Positions 1 to 10,490 are shown, counted from the first letter of the stretch. The stretch is 64,000 nucleotides of DNA from Streptomyces griseus (GCF_900460065.1 NZ_UAVD01000008.1:49011-113010), one strand, 5' to 3'. Notes: generated from the sequence alone by a model not told the origin. A program made the numbers and translations.

Positions 1-82
1 CGGGCAGCTCGGGGTGGTACCGCTGAATGTCGGCCCACGCCTGTGCCAGCTCTGCGGCAAGTACAGGTGGTGTCGTGCTCAC
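1..82 (-). CDS. 5' fragment of an unidentified protein gene, cut by the window edge
   Basis: A GTG at 82 opens a frame that stays open to the window edge and gives 27 residues (begins VSTTPPVLAAELAQAWADIQ). The peptide looks like a soluble helical N-terminus. GC at third positions is about three quarters, lower than in the neighbours but still coding-like. No strong ribosome binding site precedes the GTG. The AT-rich stretch around 130-140 could hold its promoter. I do not recognise the family; the rest lies outside the window. Confidence 0.45.
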   Translation of the reverse strand, partial: MSTTPPVLAAELAQAWADIQRYHPELP

Positions 83-532
83 GTCGTGACAACGAGCCCG
101 AGGGCCCCGGTGTTCCTATTCCGGGGCATCCCAAATAATTTGCACGTACCAGTCAGTTGCCCTTGATGCGTCCGGACGCGGGCGGGTGCGCAGAACTGCG
201 GAGAAGACGCACAGCTCACACCAAGGTGGTGCACAGGGCGCGGGGCGCACGGCGGCGCGGACGCGAGGTGCGCGGGCGGCCGGGGCTCCTGACGAATCCG
301 CCCGCGAGACTACCCGTCCCACCGTTCGACGTGCCCGGCGCGGGGTGTCGGGTAAGACTGGTCGGAGAGCAGACGTGGGACGGGGCGCACGAACGGGGCA
401 CGCAAGCACTGCTCCACACCCTCTGGACGGAACGGCGGATGCGCAGTTCTCTGGCTACGGGGTGCGGAACACACGCACACGGGGGACGTCCACTCGGCAT
501 GACCGACCTCTTGGCGGATTGGGGCACTTTCC
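83..532. other. intergenic region upstream of the methyltransferase gene
   Basis: These 450 bases separate the left-edge gene from the methyltransferase. Reading frames exist on both strands but are arginine-rich shadows without ribosome binding sites or family resemblance. A short AT-rich patch near 130-140 is the best promoter candidate for the left gene. I see no RNA gene or convincing operator. Confidence 0.5.
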
Positions 533-1417
533 ATGACACCCACGCTCGTCCGGAACCAGCCGGCCTCCGATGCCTCCGCGCCGGCGGACGCCGGTACCCG
601 CGCACGCGACTGGGCCGAGATCCAGGAACGCATGCTCGCGCCGCTGTACGAGGCGGTGTACGACCGGATGGAGGTCGGGGCCGCCACCCGGATGCTGTCC
701 CTCGGCTGTGGCTCCGGCCTGGCGATGCTCGGCGCGGCGGCCCGGGGAGCGCACGTCACGGGTGTGGACTCCGATCGTGAGCGCCTGGCGCTGGCCCGGG
801 CCCGGCTGCTGTCCGACGCCGACTGGGACGGAACGCCCGCGCACTCCCCGCGTCCGGCGCGCCCTCGGGCCCGGCTGCTGGAGGACGGGCAGCCCGCGCC
901 GGCCGGGGCGGACGGCGCCCCGTACGACCTGATCACAGTCTTCGAGCCGATCGGCTGCGCGGCCGGGGACTCCGAGGGGCTGGTGCCGGCGCTGCGGTCG
1001 GCCGTGCCGCTGGCGGTCAGGGGCGCCTCGGTGGTGCTGACGGGATGGGGTCCGCCGGAGCGCTGCGCCACGGCAGCGGTGCTGCGGGTGGCCGCCCGGC
1101 TGGCGGAGTCCGCGCGTCCGCCGCGTACCGACCCGGGCAGGTGGCGGCCGACGCTGCGGGACGATCTGGAGGACGTGGCGGCGCGGGCCGGGCTGAAGCC
1201 GGACGGTTCGGGGCGGGTGTCCTGCCCGTTCGGCTACGCGGACGTGAACAGCGCGGTGCGCGGTCTGCTGTCCACGGGTCTCTTCGACGCCGCCGTCCGG
1301 GCCACGGACCGCTCCCAGGTGGAGAAGGAGGTCGCGGAGGCCCTGCATCCGTACCGGCGGCAGGACGGCACGGTGTGGATGCCGAACGTCTTCCGCTATC
1401 TGGTCTGTGTGACCTGA
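533..1417 (+). CDS. SAM-dependent class I methyltransferase
   Basis: A 294-residue protein with a class I methyltransferase core. The glycine-rich SAM loop LSLGCGSGLAML lies near residues 55-66, followed by an acidic strand end (VTGVDSD) that should bind the ribose of SAM. The substrate is not evident; the fold resembles UbiE-type small-molecule methyltransferases. The C-terminal half (GRVSCPFGYADVNSAVRGLL, then a PNVFRYL end) matches my memory of a protein kept next to ffh in Streptomyces. The ATG at 533 gives a natural N-terminus, though its ribosome binding site is weak. It converges on ffh and shares a strong terminator with it. Confidence 0.75.
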   Translation: MTPTLVRNQPASDASAPADAGTRARDWAEIQERMLAPLYEAVYDRMEVGAATRMLSLGCGSGLAMLGAAARGAHVTGVDSDRERLALARARLLSDADWDGTPAHSPRPARPRARLLEDGQPAPAGADGAPYDLITVFEPIGCAAGDSEGLVPALRSAVPLAVRGASVVLTGWGPPERCATAAVLRVAARLAESARPPRTDPGRWRPTLRDDLEDVAARAGLKPDGSGRVSCPFGYADVNSAVRGLLSTGLFDAAVRATDRSQVEKEVAEALHPYRRQDGTVWMPNVFRYLVCVT

Positions 1418-1434
1418 GCGGGCGCGCTTCCGGA

Positions 1435-1478
1435 CACGCGTAAGGGGCGCCCTTGAGAGAGGGCGCCCCTTACGCGTG
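1435..1478. terminator. bidirectional terminator between methyltransferase and ffh
   Basis: A perfect 18-bp inverted repeat (1435-1452 and 1461-1478) with an 8-base loop sits between the two convergent genes. It lacks a long T-tract, as is common in Streptomyces. Confidence 0.85.
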
Positions 1479-1492
1479 GTGCTCGGTTCGCG

Positions 1493-3043
1493 CTACATGA
1501 ACTTCTTGAACTCGTCCGGGAGCTCGAAGTTCTTGCCGTCCTGTGCGGGCAGGCCGAGCGCGCCGCCGCCCTGGGCGGCCTGCTCGCGGCGCTCCGCGGC
1601 GGCGGCCTCCTCGGCCTTGCGCTTCATGGGGTTGCCGCTCTTGCGCTTGCCCTTGGCCTGCTTGACCTGCTTCTTCTGCCGACCGGGGCCACCGCCCATG
1701 CCGGGCATCCCCGGCATCCCGGGCATGCCGCCGCCCTGGGCCATCTTCGACATCATCTTGCGGGCCTCGAAGAAGCGCTCCACCAGGCTCTTGACCGCGG
1801 AGACCTCGACGCCCGAACCCTTGGCGATACGGGCCCGGCGGGAGCCGTTGATGATCGTCGGCTCGGCGCGCTCCTTGGGCGTCATCGACTTGATGATCGC
1901 GGCGGTGCGGTCGATGTCGCGCTCGTCGATGTTGTTGATCTGGTCCTTGATCTGCCCCATGCCGGGCAGCATCCCGAGCAGCTTGGAGATGGAGCCCATC
2001 TTGCGGACCTGCTCCATCTGGGCCAGGAAGTCGTCGAGGGTGAAGTCCTTCCCACCCTTGCTCGACTGGAGCTTCGAGGCCATTTTGGCGGCCTCTTCCT
2101 GGCTGAACGTCTTCTCCGCCTGCTCGATCAGGGTGAGCAGGTCACCCATGTCGAGGATGCGGGAGGCCATCCGGTCCGGGTGGAACGCGTCGAAGTCCTC
2201 CAGCTTCTCGCCGTTCGACGCGAACATGATCTGCTTGCCCGTGACGTGGGCGATCGACAGGGCCGCGCCACCGCGGGCGTCGCCGTCGAGCTTGGAGAGC
2301 ACCACGCCGTCGAAGCCGACGCCGTCGCGGAAGGCCTCGGCGGTGTTGACCGCGTCCTGGCCGATCATCGCGTCGACGACGAAGAGGATCTCGTCGGGGC
2401 TGACGGCGTCGCGGATGTCCGCGGCCTGCCGCATCAGCTCCTGGTCGATGCCGAGGCGGCCGGCGGTGTCGACGATCACGATGTCGTGGACCTTGGCCTT
2501 GGCGAACTCGATGGAGTCCTTGGCGACCTGGACCGGGTCGCCGACGCCGTTGCCCGGCTCGGGGGCGTACACCGCGACGCCGGCGCGCTCGGCGACGACG
2601 CTCAGCTGGTTGACGGCGTTGGGGCGCTGGAGGTCACAGGCGACGAGCAGCGGCGAGTGGCCCTGGCCCTTGAGCCAGAGGCCGAGCTTTCCGGCGAGCG
2701 TCGTCTTACCGGCGCCCTGGAGGCCGGCGAGCATGATCACGGTGGGCGCGGTCTTGGCGAACCGCAGCCGCCGGGTCTCGCCGCCGAGGATGGCGACGAG
2801 CTCCTCGTTGACGATCTTGACGACCTGCTGGGCGGGGTTCAGCGCCTGGGAGACCTCGACGCCGCGCGCCCGCTCCTTGACGTTGGCGATGAAGGCCCGG
2901 ACCACGGGCAGGGCGACGTCGGCTTCGAGCAGAGCGATACGGATCTCGCGTGCCGTGGCGTCGATGTCCGCCTCGGACAAGCGGCCCTTGCCCCTGAGGT
3001 TCTTGAAGGTCGCGCTAAGGCGGTCGGAGAGAGTATCGAACAC
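1493..3043 (-). CDS. ffh: signal recognition particle GTPase Ffh (SRP54)
   Basis: A 516-residue Ffh, the GTPase that binds signal sequences and 4.5S RNA and delivers nascent chains to FtsY at the membrane. The N domain spans about 1-95. The G domain has the P-loop GLQGAGKTT (107-115), then DLQRPNAVNQL, DTAGRL and SKLDGDARGG. The methionine-rich M domain follows, with a PGMPGMPGMGGG run and a basic tail. The start is GTG at 3043 and gives the usual N-terminus FDTLSDRLSATFKNLRG. Length is slightly above the bacterial norm because of the C-terminal tail. Its receptor, ftsY, lies 7.5 kb away. Confidence 0.97.
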   Translation of the reverse strand: MFDTLSDRLSATFKNLRGKGRLSEADIDATAREIRIALLEADVALPVVRAFIANVKERARGVEVSQALNPAQQVVKIVNEELVAILGGETRRLRFAKTAPTVIMLAGLQGAGKTTLAGKLGLWLKGQGHSPLLVACDLQRPNAVNQLSVVAERAGVAVYAPEPGNGVGDPVQVAKDSIEFAKAKVHDIVIVDTAGRLGIDQELMRQAADIRDAVSPDEILFVVDAMIGQDAVNTAEAFRDGVGFDGVVLSKLDGDARGGAALSIAHVTGKQIMFASNGEKLEDFDAFHPDRMASRILDMGDLLTLIEQAEKTFSQEEAAKMASKLQSSKGGKDFTLDDFLAQMEQVRKMGSISKLLGMLPGMGQIKDQINNIDERDIDRTAAIIKSMTPKERAEPTIINGSRRARIAKGSGVEVSAVKSLVERFFEARKMMSKMAQGGGMPGMPGMPGMGGGPGRQKKQVKQAKGKRKSGNPMKRKAEEAAAAERREQAAQGGGALGLPAQDGKNFELPDEFKKFM

Positions 3044-3120
3044 GGCGCTCGTCGGTCCTCAGGGTCGGGGTCAGGGGCTGGTCAATCGCCCTCCAGGGTA
3101 TCGGTCCCCCGGGGAACGCC

Positions 3121-3156
3121 AAGCCCTCGCCCGGATACGGAGCCGGGCGAGGGCTT
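3121..3156 (-). terminator. terminator downstream of glnD
   Basis: A perfect 14-bp stem (3121-3134 with 3143-3156) and 8-base loop lies between the glnD stop and the ffh start. It suggests ffh is transcribed separately from glnD. Confidence 0.75.
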
Positions 3157-3175
3157 CGGTGGACTGTTCCGCGGG

Positions 3176-5635
3176 TCAGCCGAGCGCCTTCTCGACCTCC
3201 CCGGCGACCTCCGCGGCCCGGCCCGGGGACAGCGGCTCGCCGTCGGCCCCGGTGACGTAGAAGGCGTCCACGGCGTTGGCGCCGAGGGTGGAGACATGGG
3301 CGCTCCGCACCCGTACGGCACTTCCTTCCAGGGCGTTGCCGATCCGGTGCAGCAGGCCCGGGGCGTCCTGGGCGCGGACCTCGATGACCGTGGCCCGCCG
3401 GGAGCCCGCGGCGGCCACGGTGACCCGGGGCGGCGGGGCCTTGACGCCCCGCCTGCGCGGATAGGCGGCCTCGCGCTCGGCGAGGCGGGCCCGGATGTCC
3501 AGGGAGCCCTCCAGGGCGCGTACGAGGTCGGCGCGGAGGCGGGCGGCCTCCGGGAGCGATCCGTACTCGGCGGCGACCCGCCAGCTGAGCAGCAGCAGGT
3601 CCGCCTTCTCCCCCACCTCGTTGGGCAGCTCCACCGCGCGCAGGTCGGCGGCGCGCACGGTGAGGCGGTGCAGGGCGAGGACTCCGGCTGCGGCGGGCAG
3701 GACGCCGGGGCGGTCGGGCAGGGCGATGAGGAGTTCGACGCCGACGGGTTCCACTTCGCCGTCGCCGGCGGGCTCCTCGGGCTGGGTGTGCAGGGCGAGG
3801 ACGGGTTCGCCGGTGCGCAGGGCCTCGATGGCGAGGCGTTCGTGCTCGGCGCTGGGGGCCTCGTCGTCGGGCTCGTCGGGGAACTCCCCGGCGAGCACGG
3901 CTCCGACCCGTTTGACCAGGTCGGTGACGAGGGAGGCCCGCCAGGCGGACCAGGCGGCGGGGCCGGTGGCGAGCGCGTCGGCCTCGGTCAGGGCGTGCAG
4001 CAGTTCCAGGGTGGAGGTGGTGGAGACGGCTTCGGCCACCGACCGCACGGTGGCGGGGTCGTCGAGGTCGCGCCGGGTGGCGGTCTCGACGAGCAGCAGA
4101 TGGTGGCGTACGAGGGTGGCGATGACGCCGACGTCGTGCTTGTCGAAGCCGATCCGGGTGGCCATGTCCCGGGCGATGACCTCGCCGGCCACGGAGTGGT
4201 CGCCGGGCCAGCCCTTGCCGATGTCGTGCAGGAGGGCCGCGACCAGGAGGAGGTCGGGGCGCTGGACGCGCCGGGTGAGGAGGGAGGCTCGGACGGCGGT
4301 CTCCACGAGGTGCCGGTCGACGGTCCAGGTGTGGACGGCGTTGCGCTGGGGGCGGCAGTGGACGCGTTCCCAGTCGGGCAGCAGCCGGGTGATGATCCCT
4401 TCCGCTTCTAGTGCCTCCCAGACCCCGACGGTGGCCTCTCCCGCGCCGAGGAGGGTGACGAGTTCCTCGCGTGCCTCGGGGGGCCACGGGACGGGCAGCG
4501 GCCGGGCGGTGGCCGCCAGGTGGCGGACGAGGTGGCGGGAGAGCGGGAGTCCGGCCTCGGCGGCGGCAGCGGCGGCGCGCAGGGTGAGGACCGGGTCGCG
4601 TTCGGGGCGGGCGGCGCGGGCGAGGACCACTTCGCCGTCCGCGTCCACCACGCCGTCCGCGAGCGGGGTGCGCTCGGGGGCGGTCCTGGCGCCGAGCCCG
4701 CCGCTGAGCAGGGCGCGCAGCCTCGGGCGGGCGGAGCGGGCGCGCAGCACCCGGTTGACCTCGCGCCAGGTGACGTCGGTGGCGTAGGAGACGGTGCGGG
4801 CGGCCTCGTAGACCTGGCGCAGCAGTACGTCGGCGTCGAGGAGGCCGAGGGCCCGGGCGACCTGGTCCTGTTCCTGGAGGGCGAGGCGGTCGGTGGCGCG
4901 CCCGGTGGTGAGGTGCAGGGCGTCGCGGGCGTCCAGGAGGGTGCGGCGGGCCCGGTCGAGGCCTTCGCGGGGGGCGTCGGCGACCCAGGAGGCGGCGACC
5001 GCGCGCAGGGCGGTGGCGTCGCGGAGGCCGCCGCGGGCCTCCTTGAGGTCGGGTTCCAGGAGGAACTGGAGCTCGCCCGTCCGCTCCGCGCGCTCCTGGC
5101 AGAGCTCGTGGAGGGCGGGGAGGCGTTTGGGGGCCTGGTTGCGCCAGTCGGCGAGGACCGCGGTGCGCAGGGAGGCGACGAGCCCGAGGTCCCCCGCGAC
5201 CGGGCGGGCGTCCAGCAGGCCGAGCTGGACCTTGAGGTCCTCGCCCGCGGTCTTCCGGGCCTCGCCGGGGGTGCGTACGGAGTGGTCGAGGGCCAGGCCC
5301 AGGTCCCAGACCGGGTACCAGAGGGCGTCGGCGAGGGCTCCGAGGGCCGCCGCGTCGGCGCTGCCGTCGTGCAGGAGGAGCAGGTCGAGGTCGCTGCGCG
5401 GGGAGAGCTCGCCGCGGCCGTAGCCGCCGACGGCGACGAGGGCGGCGCCGCGCACCCCGGCGCGGGTCGCGGCGGCGGTGAACAGGCCGGTGAGCCAGTC
5501 GTCGGTGAGGCCGGCGAGGGCCGCACGGCGCGGCGGCCCGGACCGCGCCTCCTGCTGGAGGAGGCGCAGCCGGGCCGCCGCGTAGCCGCTGGGTCCCGAG
5601 CCTTCGGTTTTGGTGGTCACTTCGGTACGCGTCAC
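3176..5635 (-). CDS. glnD: PII nucleotidyltransferase GlnD
   Basis: An 819-residue GlnD, the enzyme that covalently modifies and demodifies the PII protein in response to nitrogen status. In Streptomyces the modification of GlnK is known to be adenylylation rather than uridylylation. The nucleotidyltransferase motif GGYGRGELSPRSDLDLLLL lies near residues 70-88. An HD phosphohydrolase domain with LLHDIGKGWPGDHS follows near 465-480. Two ACT domains, which should sense glutamine, fill the last 180 residues. It lies directly downstream of amtB-glnK on the same strand, 29 bases after glnK, so the three genes probably form one operon. Confidence 0.95.
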   Translation of the reverse strand: MTRTEVTTKTEGSGPSGYAAARLRLLQQEARSGPPRRAALAGLTDDWLTGLFTAAATRAGVRGAALVAVGGYGRGELSPRSDLDLLLLHDGSADAAALGALADALWYPVWDLGLALDHSVRTPGEARKTAGEDLKVQLGLLDARPVAGDLGLVASLRTAVLADWRNQAPKRLPALHELCQERAERTGELQFLLEPDLKEARGGLRDATALRAVAASWVADAPREGLDRARRTLLDARDALHLTTGRATDRLALQEQDQVARALGLLDADVLLRQVYEAARTVSYATDVTWREVNRVLRARSARPRLRALLSGGLGARTAPERTPLADGVVDADGEVVLARAARPERDPVLTLRAAAAAAEAGLPLSRHLVRHLAATARPLPVPWPPEAREELVTLLGAGEATVGVWEALEAEGIITRLLPDWERVHCRPQRNAVHTWTVDRHLVETAVRASLLTRRVQRPDLLLVAALLHDIGKGWPGDHSVAGEVIARDMATRIGFDKHDVGVIATLVRHHLLLVETATRRDLDDPATVRSVAEAVSTTSTLELLHALTEADALATGPAAWSAWRASLVTDLVKRVGAVLAGEFPDEPDDEAPSAEHERLAIEALRTGEPVLALHTQPEEPAGDGEVEPVGVELLIALPDRPGVLPAAAGVLALHRLTVRAADLRAVELPNEVGEKADLLLLSWRVAAEYGSLPEAARLRADLVRALEGSLDIRARLAEREAAYPRRRGVKAPPPRVTVAAAGSRRATVIEVRAQDAPGLLHRIGNALEGSAVRVRSAHVSTLGANAVDAFYVTGADGEPLSPGRAAEVAGEVEKALG

Positions 5636-5664
5636 CCGGCTGCCTTCCGTTCGTGGGCCGTCGG

Positions 5665-7449
<1,785 letters not shown>

Positions 7450-7477
7450 TTATGAGCCATGAGACTGACCGAGCGCC

Positions 7478-7515
7478 GTTTCCGGGGATGCCGCACGATG
7501 TTTCGCGAGCGTGAC
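7478..7515 (-). promoter_or_regulatory. GlnR-type box upstream of amtB
   Basis: Read on the minus strand the site is GTCAC-N6-GAAAC-N6-CGGCA-N6-GAAAC. This is the GlnR layout (gTnAC-N6-GaAAC, repeated every 22 bases) with both b-sites and the first a-site matching and the second a-site poor. A further GTAAC lies just upstream at 7531-7535. GlnR activates amtB-glnK-glnD under nitrogen limitation in S. coelicolor, so position and content agree. The remainder of the 412-base gap (7353-7764) holds the amtB leader and a GC-rich stretch after nsdA without a clear terminator. Confidence 0.65.
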
Positions 7516-7764
7516 GAAGCGGGACGGCGTGTTACGGCGACATGAATGCGCGGTGGCACGTCCGGTGCCCTGCCCGGGTCTTTCGCCCGGCCCGATCCGG
7601 ACGGGGGCCCCTGGGCCGCGGCGGGGGCCGCATACGGTGCGGTGGAACCGCCCGGGAGGCCGGGGAAACACGAAACCGGCCACGGCGGCCCTCCGGGTGA
7701 CCAGGCGATGGGGGAGCCGAGTCGGGCTGTACGGAGGGCGCCGCGGCCGGGGCCGGGGTGCCGG

Positions 7765-9240
7765 TCAGACCGCTTCGGCGGTCTCCGGCAGCTGCTCGTG
7801 GAGCAGCTCGGTGAGCCGGGCCACGTCGGCGACGTCGCCGAAGTCCCGGGCAGCGGTGTCGACGGTCTTGCGCAGGCGGGTGTTCACCCGCTCGGAGCGG
7901 ACCTTCTTGGCGATCTTCAGCGCGCGGGCGGCGAGCACGGTGGACTGTTCGGGCTCGCGCTGGAGCAGGTGGACGGTGGCCATGCCGATGAGGTTGAGCG
8001 CGTAGGAGCGCTGGTGCTCGTCGTCCTCGCCGAACAGCTCGACGGCCTTGTCCATGACGGGCTGGGCGAGCGAGGCGTACGTGGGGCTGCGGCCGGCGAC
8101 GTAGGCCAGGTCCCGGTAGGAGTGGGCGTTCTCCCCGTTCAGCTCGGCCTCGGAGAAGAAGCGGATCCAGTCGGGCTCCGGCTCGCCGTCCAGACCCGCG
8201 TCCAGGAAGGTGTCCTCGGCCATCCGGACGGCCCGCTTGCACTTGCTGGGCTGGCCCATGTTGGCGTAGGCGCGCGCCTCCATCGCATACAGCATCGCCT
8301 GCGTGCGGGAGGTGGCGCAGTCGCGGCTGCCGTACTGCGCGAGGTGGATCAGCTCCAGGGCGTCGTCGGGGCGGCCCAGGTGGATCATCTGGCGGCTCAT
8401 GCTGGACAGGATGTAGCTGCCGAGCGGCTTGTCCCCCGCCTCCTTGGCGGCGTGCAGGGCGAGCACGAAGTACTTCTGGGCGGTGGGCTGGAGGCCGACG
8501 TCGTAGCTCATCCAGCCCGCCAGCTCGGCCAGTTCGGCGGCGCAGCGGAAGAGGCGCTGGGCGGTGGGCCCCGGCTGGGGCTCCTGGAGCAGGTCGGTGA
8601 CCTCGTGCAGCTGCCCGACGACGGCCTTGCGGCGCAGTCCGCCGCCGCACTGGGCGTCCCACTGCCGGAACATCGCGGTGGTGGACTCCAGCAGGTCCAG
8701 CTCGGGCCGGGAGAGCCGGGAGGGGCGGTGGGCGGCGGCCTGGGGCTCCGGCTCGCCGGGGCTCCGGGCGGGCACGGGCACCAGCCAGCGCTGCATCGGC
8801 TCGATGAGGGCGGGCCCCGCGGCCAGCGCCAGCGAGCTGCCGAGGAAGCCGCGCCGGGCGAGCATCAGGTCGCTGCGGGAGAACTCGCTGAGCAGGGCGA
8901 CGGTCTGGGGTCCGGCCCAGGGCAGGTCGACCCCGGCCACCGAGGGTGACTGGTGGGCGGTGCGCAGTCCGAGCTGTTCGATGGCGACGACGGTGCCGAA
9001 GCGCTCCGAGAACAGCTCGGAGAGGATGCGCGGGATCGGCTCGCGCGGCTGTTCCCCGTCGAGCCAGCGGCGCACCCGGGAGGTGTCGGTGCTGATGTGG
9101 AGGGCGCCCATCTGCCGTGCCCGCCGGTTCACCTGACGCGCCAGCTCGCCCTTGGACCAGCCACTGCGCACGAACCACGACCCCAACTGCCCGTTGGGCC
9201 GCTTCCCGGCATCCGTGTCGCCTGCGCCGCTGCCACTCAC
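7765..9240 (-). CDS. nsdA: NsdA, negative regulator of differentiation and antibiotic production
   Basis: A 491-residue protein matching NsdA, whose loss in S. coelicolor raises actinorhodin production and sporulation. The N-terminus (GSWFVRSGWSKGELARQVN, then STDTSRVRRWLDGEQPREP) resembles a helix-turn-helix of the type found in Streptomyces TPR regulators. A hydrophobic stretch with ARRGFLGSSLALAAG follows near residues 180-195. The rest is helical repeats of TPR character, for example AELAGWMSYDVGLQ and ALHAAKEAGD. I chose the GTG at 9240, which matches the N-terminus I remember for orthologues; a longer frame begins at 9300. Located between amtB and a primase-like gene, as in S. coelicolor. 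Confidence 0.85.
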   Translation of the reverse strand: MSGSGAGDTDAGKRPNGQLGSWFVRSGWSKGELARQVNRRARQMGALHISTDTSRVRRWLDGEQPREPIPRILSELFSERFGTVVAIEQLGLRTAHQSPSVAGVDLPWAGPQTVALLSEFSRSDLMLARRGFLGSSLALAAGPALIEPMQRWLVPVPARSPGEPEPQAAAHRPSRLSRPELDLLESTTAMFRQWDAQCGGGLRRKAVVGQLHEVTDLLQEPQPGPTAQRLFRCAAELAELAGWMSYDVGLQPTAQKYFVLALHAAKEAGDKPLGSYILSSMSRQMIHLGRPDDALELIHLAQYGSRDCATSRTQAMLYAMEARAYANMGQPSKCKRAVRMAEDTFLDAGLDGEPEPDWIRFFSEAELNGENAHSYRDLAYVAGRSPTYASLAQPVMDKAVELFGEDDEHQRSYALNLIGMATVHLLQREPEQSTVLAARALKIAKKVRSERVNTRLRKTVDTAARDFGDVADVARLTELLHEQLPETAEAV

Positions 9241-9699
9241 TGGAACGCCCCCATCCCGCCGATACCTCTCCGCGCGAACCATTATCAGAATGCCGTGCAT
9301 CAGTGCTGCCCGTAAGGGAGTTGAGACCTCATCAACCTCACGGGAACTTCACCGAACATCACCGAACAGGAAATCGGGTTGCCCGCGGCATACCCGAGGG
9401 TGCACATACTTCCAGGGTTCGTGTACCGACGGTAATCCTACGATCACCCCTCCCGCGAGGGGGATTGAGGAAACGCCACCATTCGCCACCCCTTCGAATG
9501 AACCCGACTGCCGCTGAGCGCGCTTGACTTGAGCCACCAGGACCGAGAGCGAGCGGATGGACGCACTCGGGGGCGCGCACTCCGTGGCGCGCTCCCTTTC
9601 GCACTACCGCGCACGCCACTCGATCGAGTTTCAGCGACGGAGGGTTACCCGAGCGACGCGGGTCGTAACCACCGACGAGCCGGACCCGTTGGAGGGGGC
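9241..9699. promoter_or_regulatory. divergent promoter region nsdA / primase-like gene
   Basis: These 459 bases lie between two divergent genes and must carry both promoters. The part next to nsdA is relatively AT-rich and includes a helically phased repeat (9331-9370, listed separately) and a GATAAT-like hexamer near 9280 on the minus strand. I see no RNA gene or coding sequence. Confidence 0.5.
9331..9370 (-). repeat. 10-bp phased direct repeats upstream of nsdA
   Basis: On the minus strand the units GTTCGGTGAT and GTTCGGTGAA follow each other directly, then the degenerate units GTTCCCGTGAG and GTTGATGAGG. The spacing of 10-11 bases places each unit on the same face of the helix, about 90-130 bases upstream of the nsdA start. 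This could be a site for a protein that binds head-to-tail; the protein is not identifiable from sequence. Confidence 0.45.
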
Positions 9700-10347
9700 A
9701 TGGGCTTCACGATCGGCGGCATCCGGGAGATGCGATCCGGGGCGCGGCGACGCCACCGCGGCGCCGCGGGTACGGCGGTGGGCGAGTACACGGGTCTGTG
9801 GGGCTGGGCGGTGACGCCCGGAGCACGGGCCGAGGCCGGCTCCTGCTCGTGCGGCGAGCCGGCCTGCCCGGCCCCGGGGGCCCATCCACTGGACTTCGCC
9901 CGGGAGGTCCCGGCGGGCACCGGCCTGGACCGAGCGTCGGACGCCTGGGCCGAGACTCCGGGAGCGGCGATGCTGCTGCCCGTGGGCCGCGCCTTCGACG
10001 TCCTGGAGGTCGCGGAGCAGGTGGGCCGGCGCGCCCTGGTCCGGATGGAGCGGATGGGGCTGCCGTCGGGGCCGGTCGCGGTGACGCCGACCGGCCGGGC
10101 CCAGTTCCTGGTCGCCCCCGGGGCCGCCGCCGAGCTGCCCGCGCTGCTCTACCGGATGGGCTGGGACGACGCGGGCCTCGATCTGCGCGCCTACGGCCCG
10201 GGGACCCACATCACCGCCCCGCCCTCCGACCTCGGCGGCCTGGGCCCGGTCCGCTGGCTGCGGCCCCCGCTGCTGGACACGGCGGCCGCTCCCCCGCGGG
10301 CGCGGCTGCTGCTGGGGACACTGGCGTACGTCTGCCACCGCTCGTAA
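9700..10347 (+). CDS. small bifunctional primase/polymerase N-terminal-like protein
   Basis: A 215-residue protein resembling the prim-pol N-terminal domain found in many Streptomyces proteins of unknown role. Features include YTGLWGWAVTPGAR, a CSCGEPACPAPGAHPL cysteine cluster near residue 50, and a LPVGRAFDVLEV strand where prim-pols have catalytic acidic residues. No helicase domain follows, so it is an orphan domain and may not be an active polymerase. The ATG at 9700 has GGAGGGGGC directly upstream; the frame continues further upstream but without a better start. Divergent from nsdA and convergent with ftsY. Confidence 0.7.
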   Translation: MGFTIGGIREMRSGARRRHRGAAGTAVGEYTGLWGWAVTPGARAEAGSCSCGEPACPAPGAHPLDFAREVPAGTGLDRASDAWAETPGAAMLLPVGRAFDVLEVAEQVGRRALVRMERMGLPSGPVAVTPTGRAQFLVAPGAAAELPALLYRMGWDDAGLDLRAYGPGTHITAPPSDLGGLGPVRWLRPPLLDTAAAPPRARLLLGTLAYVCHRS

Positions 10348-10403
10348 CACCCGGGCGGCGGGCCGCTCACGGACCCGGGCGGCACGCCCCCCGGGCGGGC
10401 ACG

Positions 10404-10437
10404 GGAACGGCGGACGGGCGGGAACGGCGGACGGGCG
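10404..10437. repeat. 17-bp tandem duplication
   Basis: A 17-base unit beginning GGAACGGCGGACGGGC occurs twice head to tail (10404-10420 and 10421-10437). The second copy forms most of the left arm of the terminator stem at 10424-10473. Confidence 0.85.
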
Positions 10438-10473
10438 GCAGGCTCCCCGTTGGAGCCGCCGCCCGTCCGCCGT
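10424..10473. terminator. terminator between ftsY and the primase-like gene
   Basis: A 16-bp outer stem (10424-10439 with 10458-10473) continues into a 6-bp inner stem with one bulged A and a 5-base loop. It lies between two convergent genes and should act in both directions. Confidence 0.8.
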
Positions 10474-10490
10474 ACCGGATGCGAGGTGGG

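Noticed and set aside
157..780. Overlapping plus- and minus-strand frames upstream of and inside the methyltransferase gene
   Set aside because: Arginine-rich composition, mutual overlap and lack of start signals mark them as shadows.
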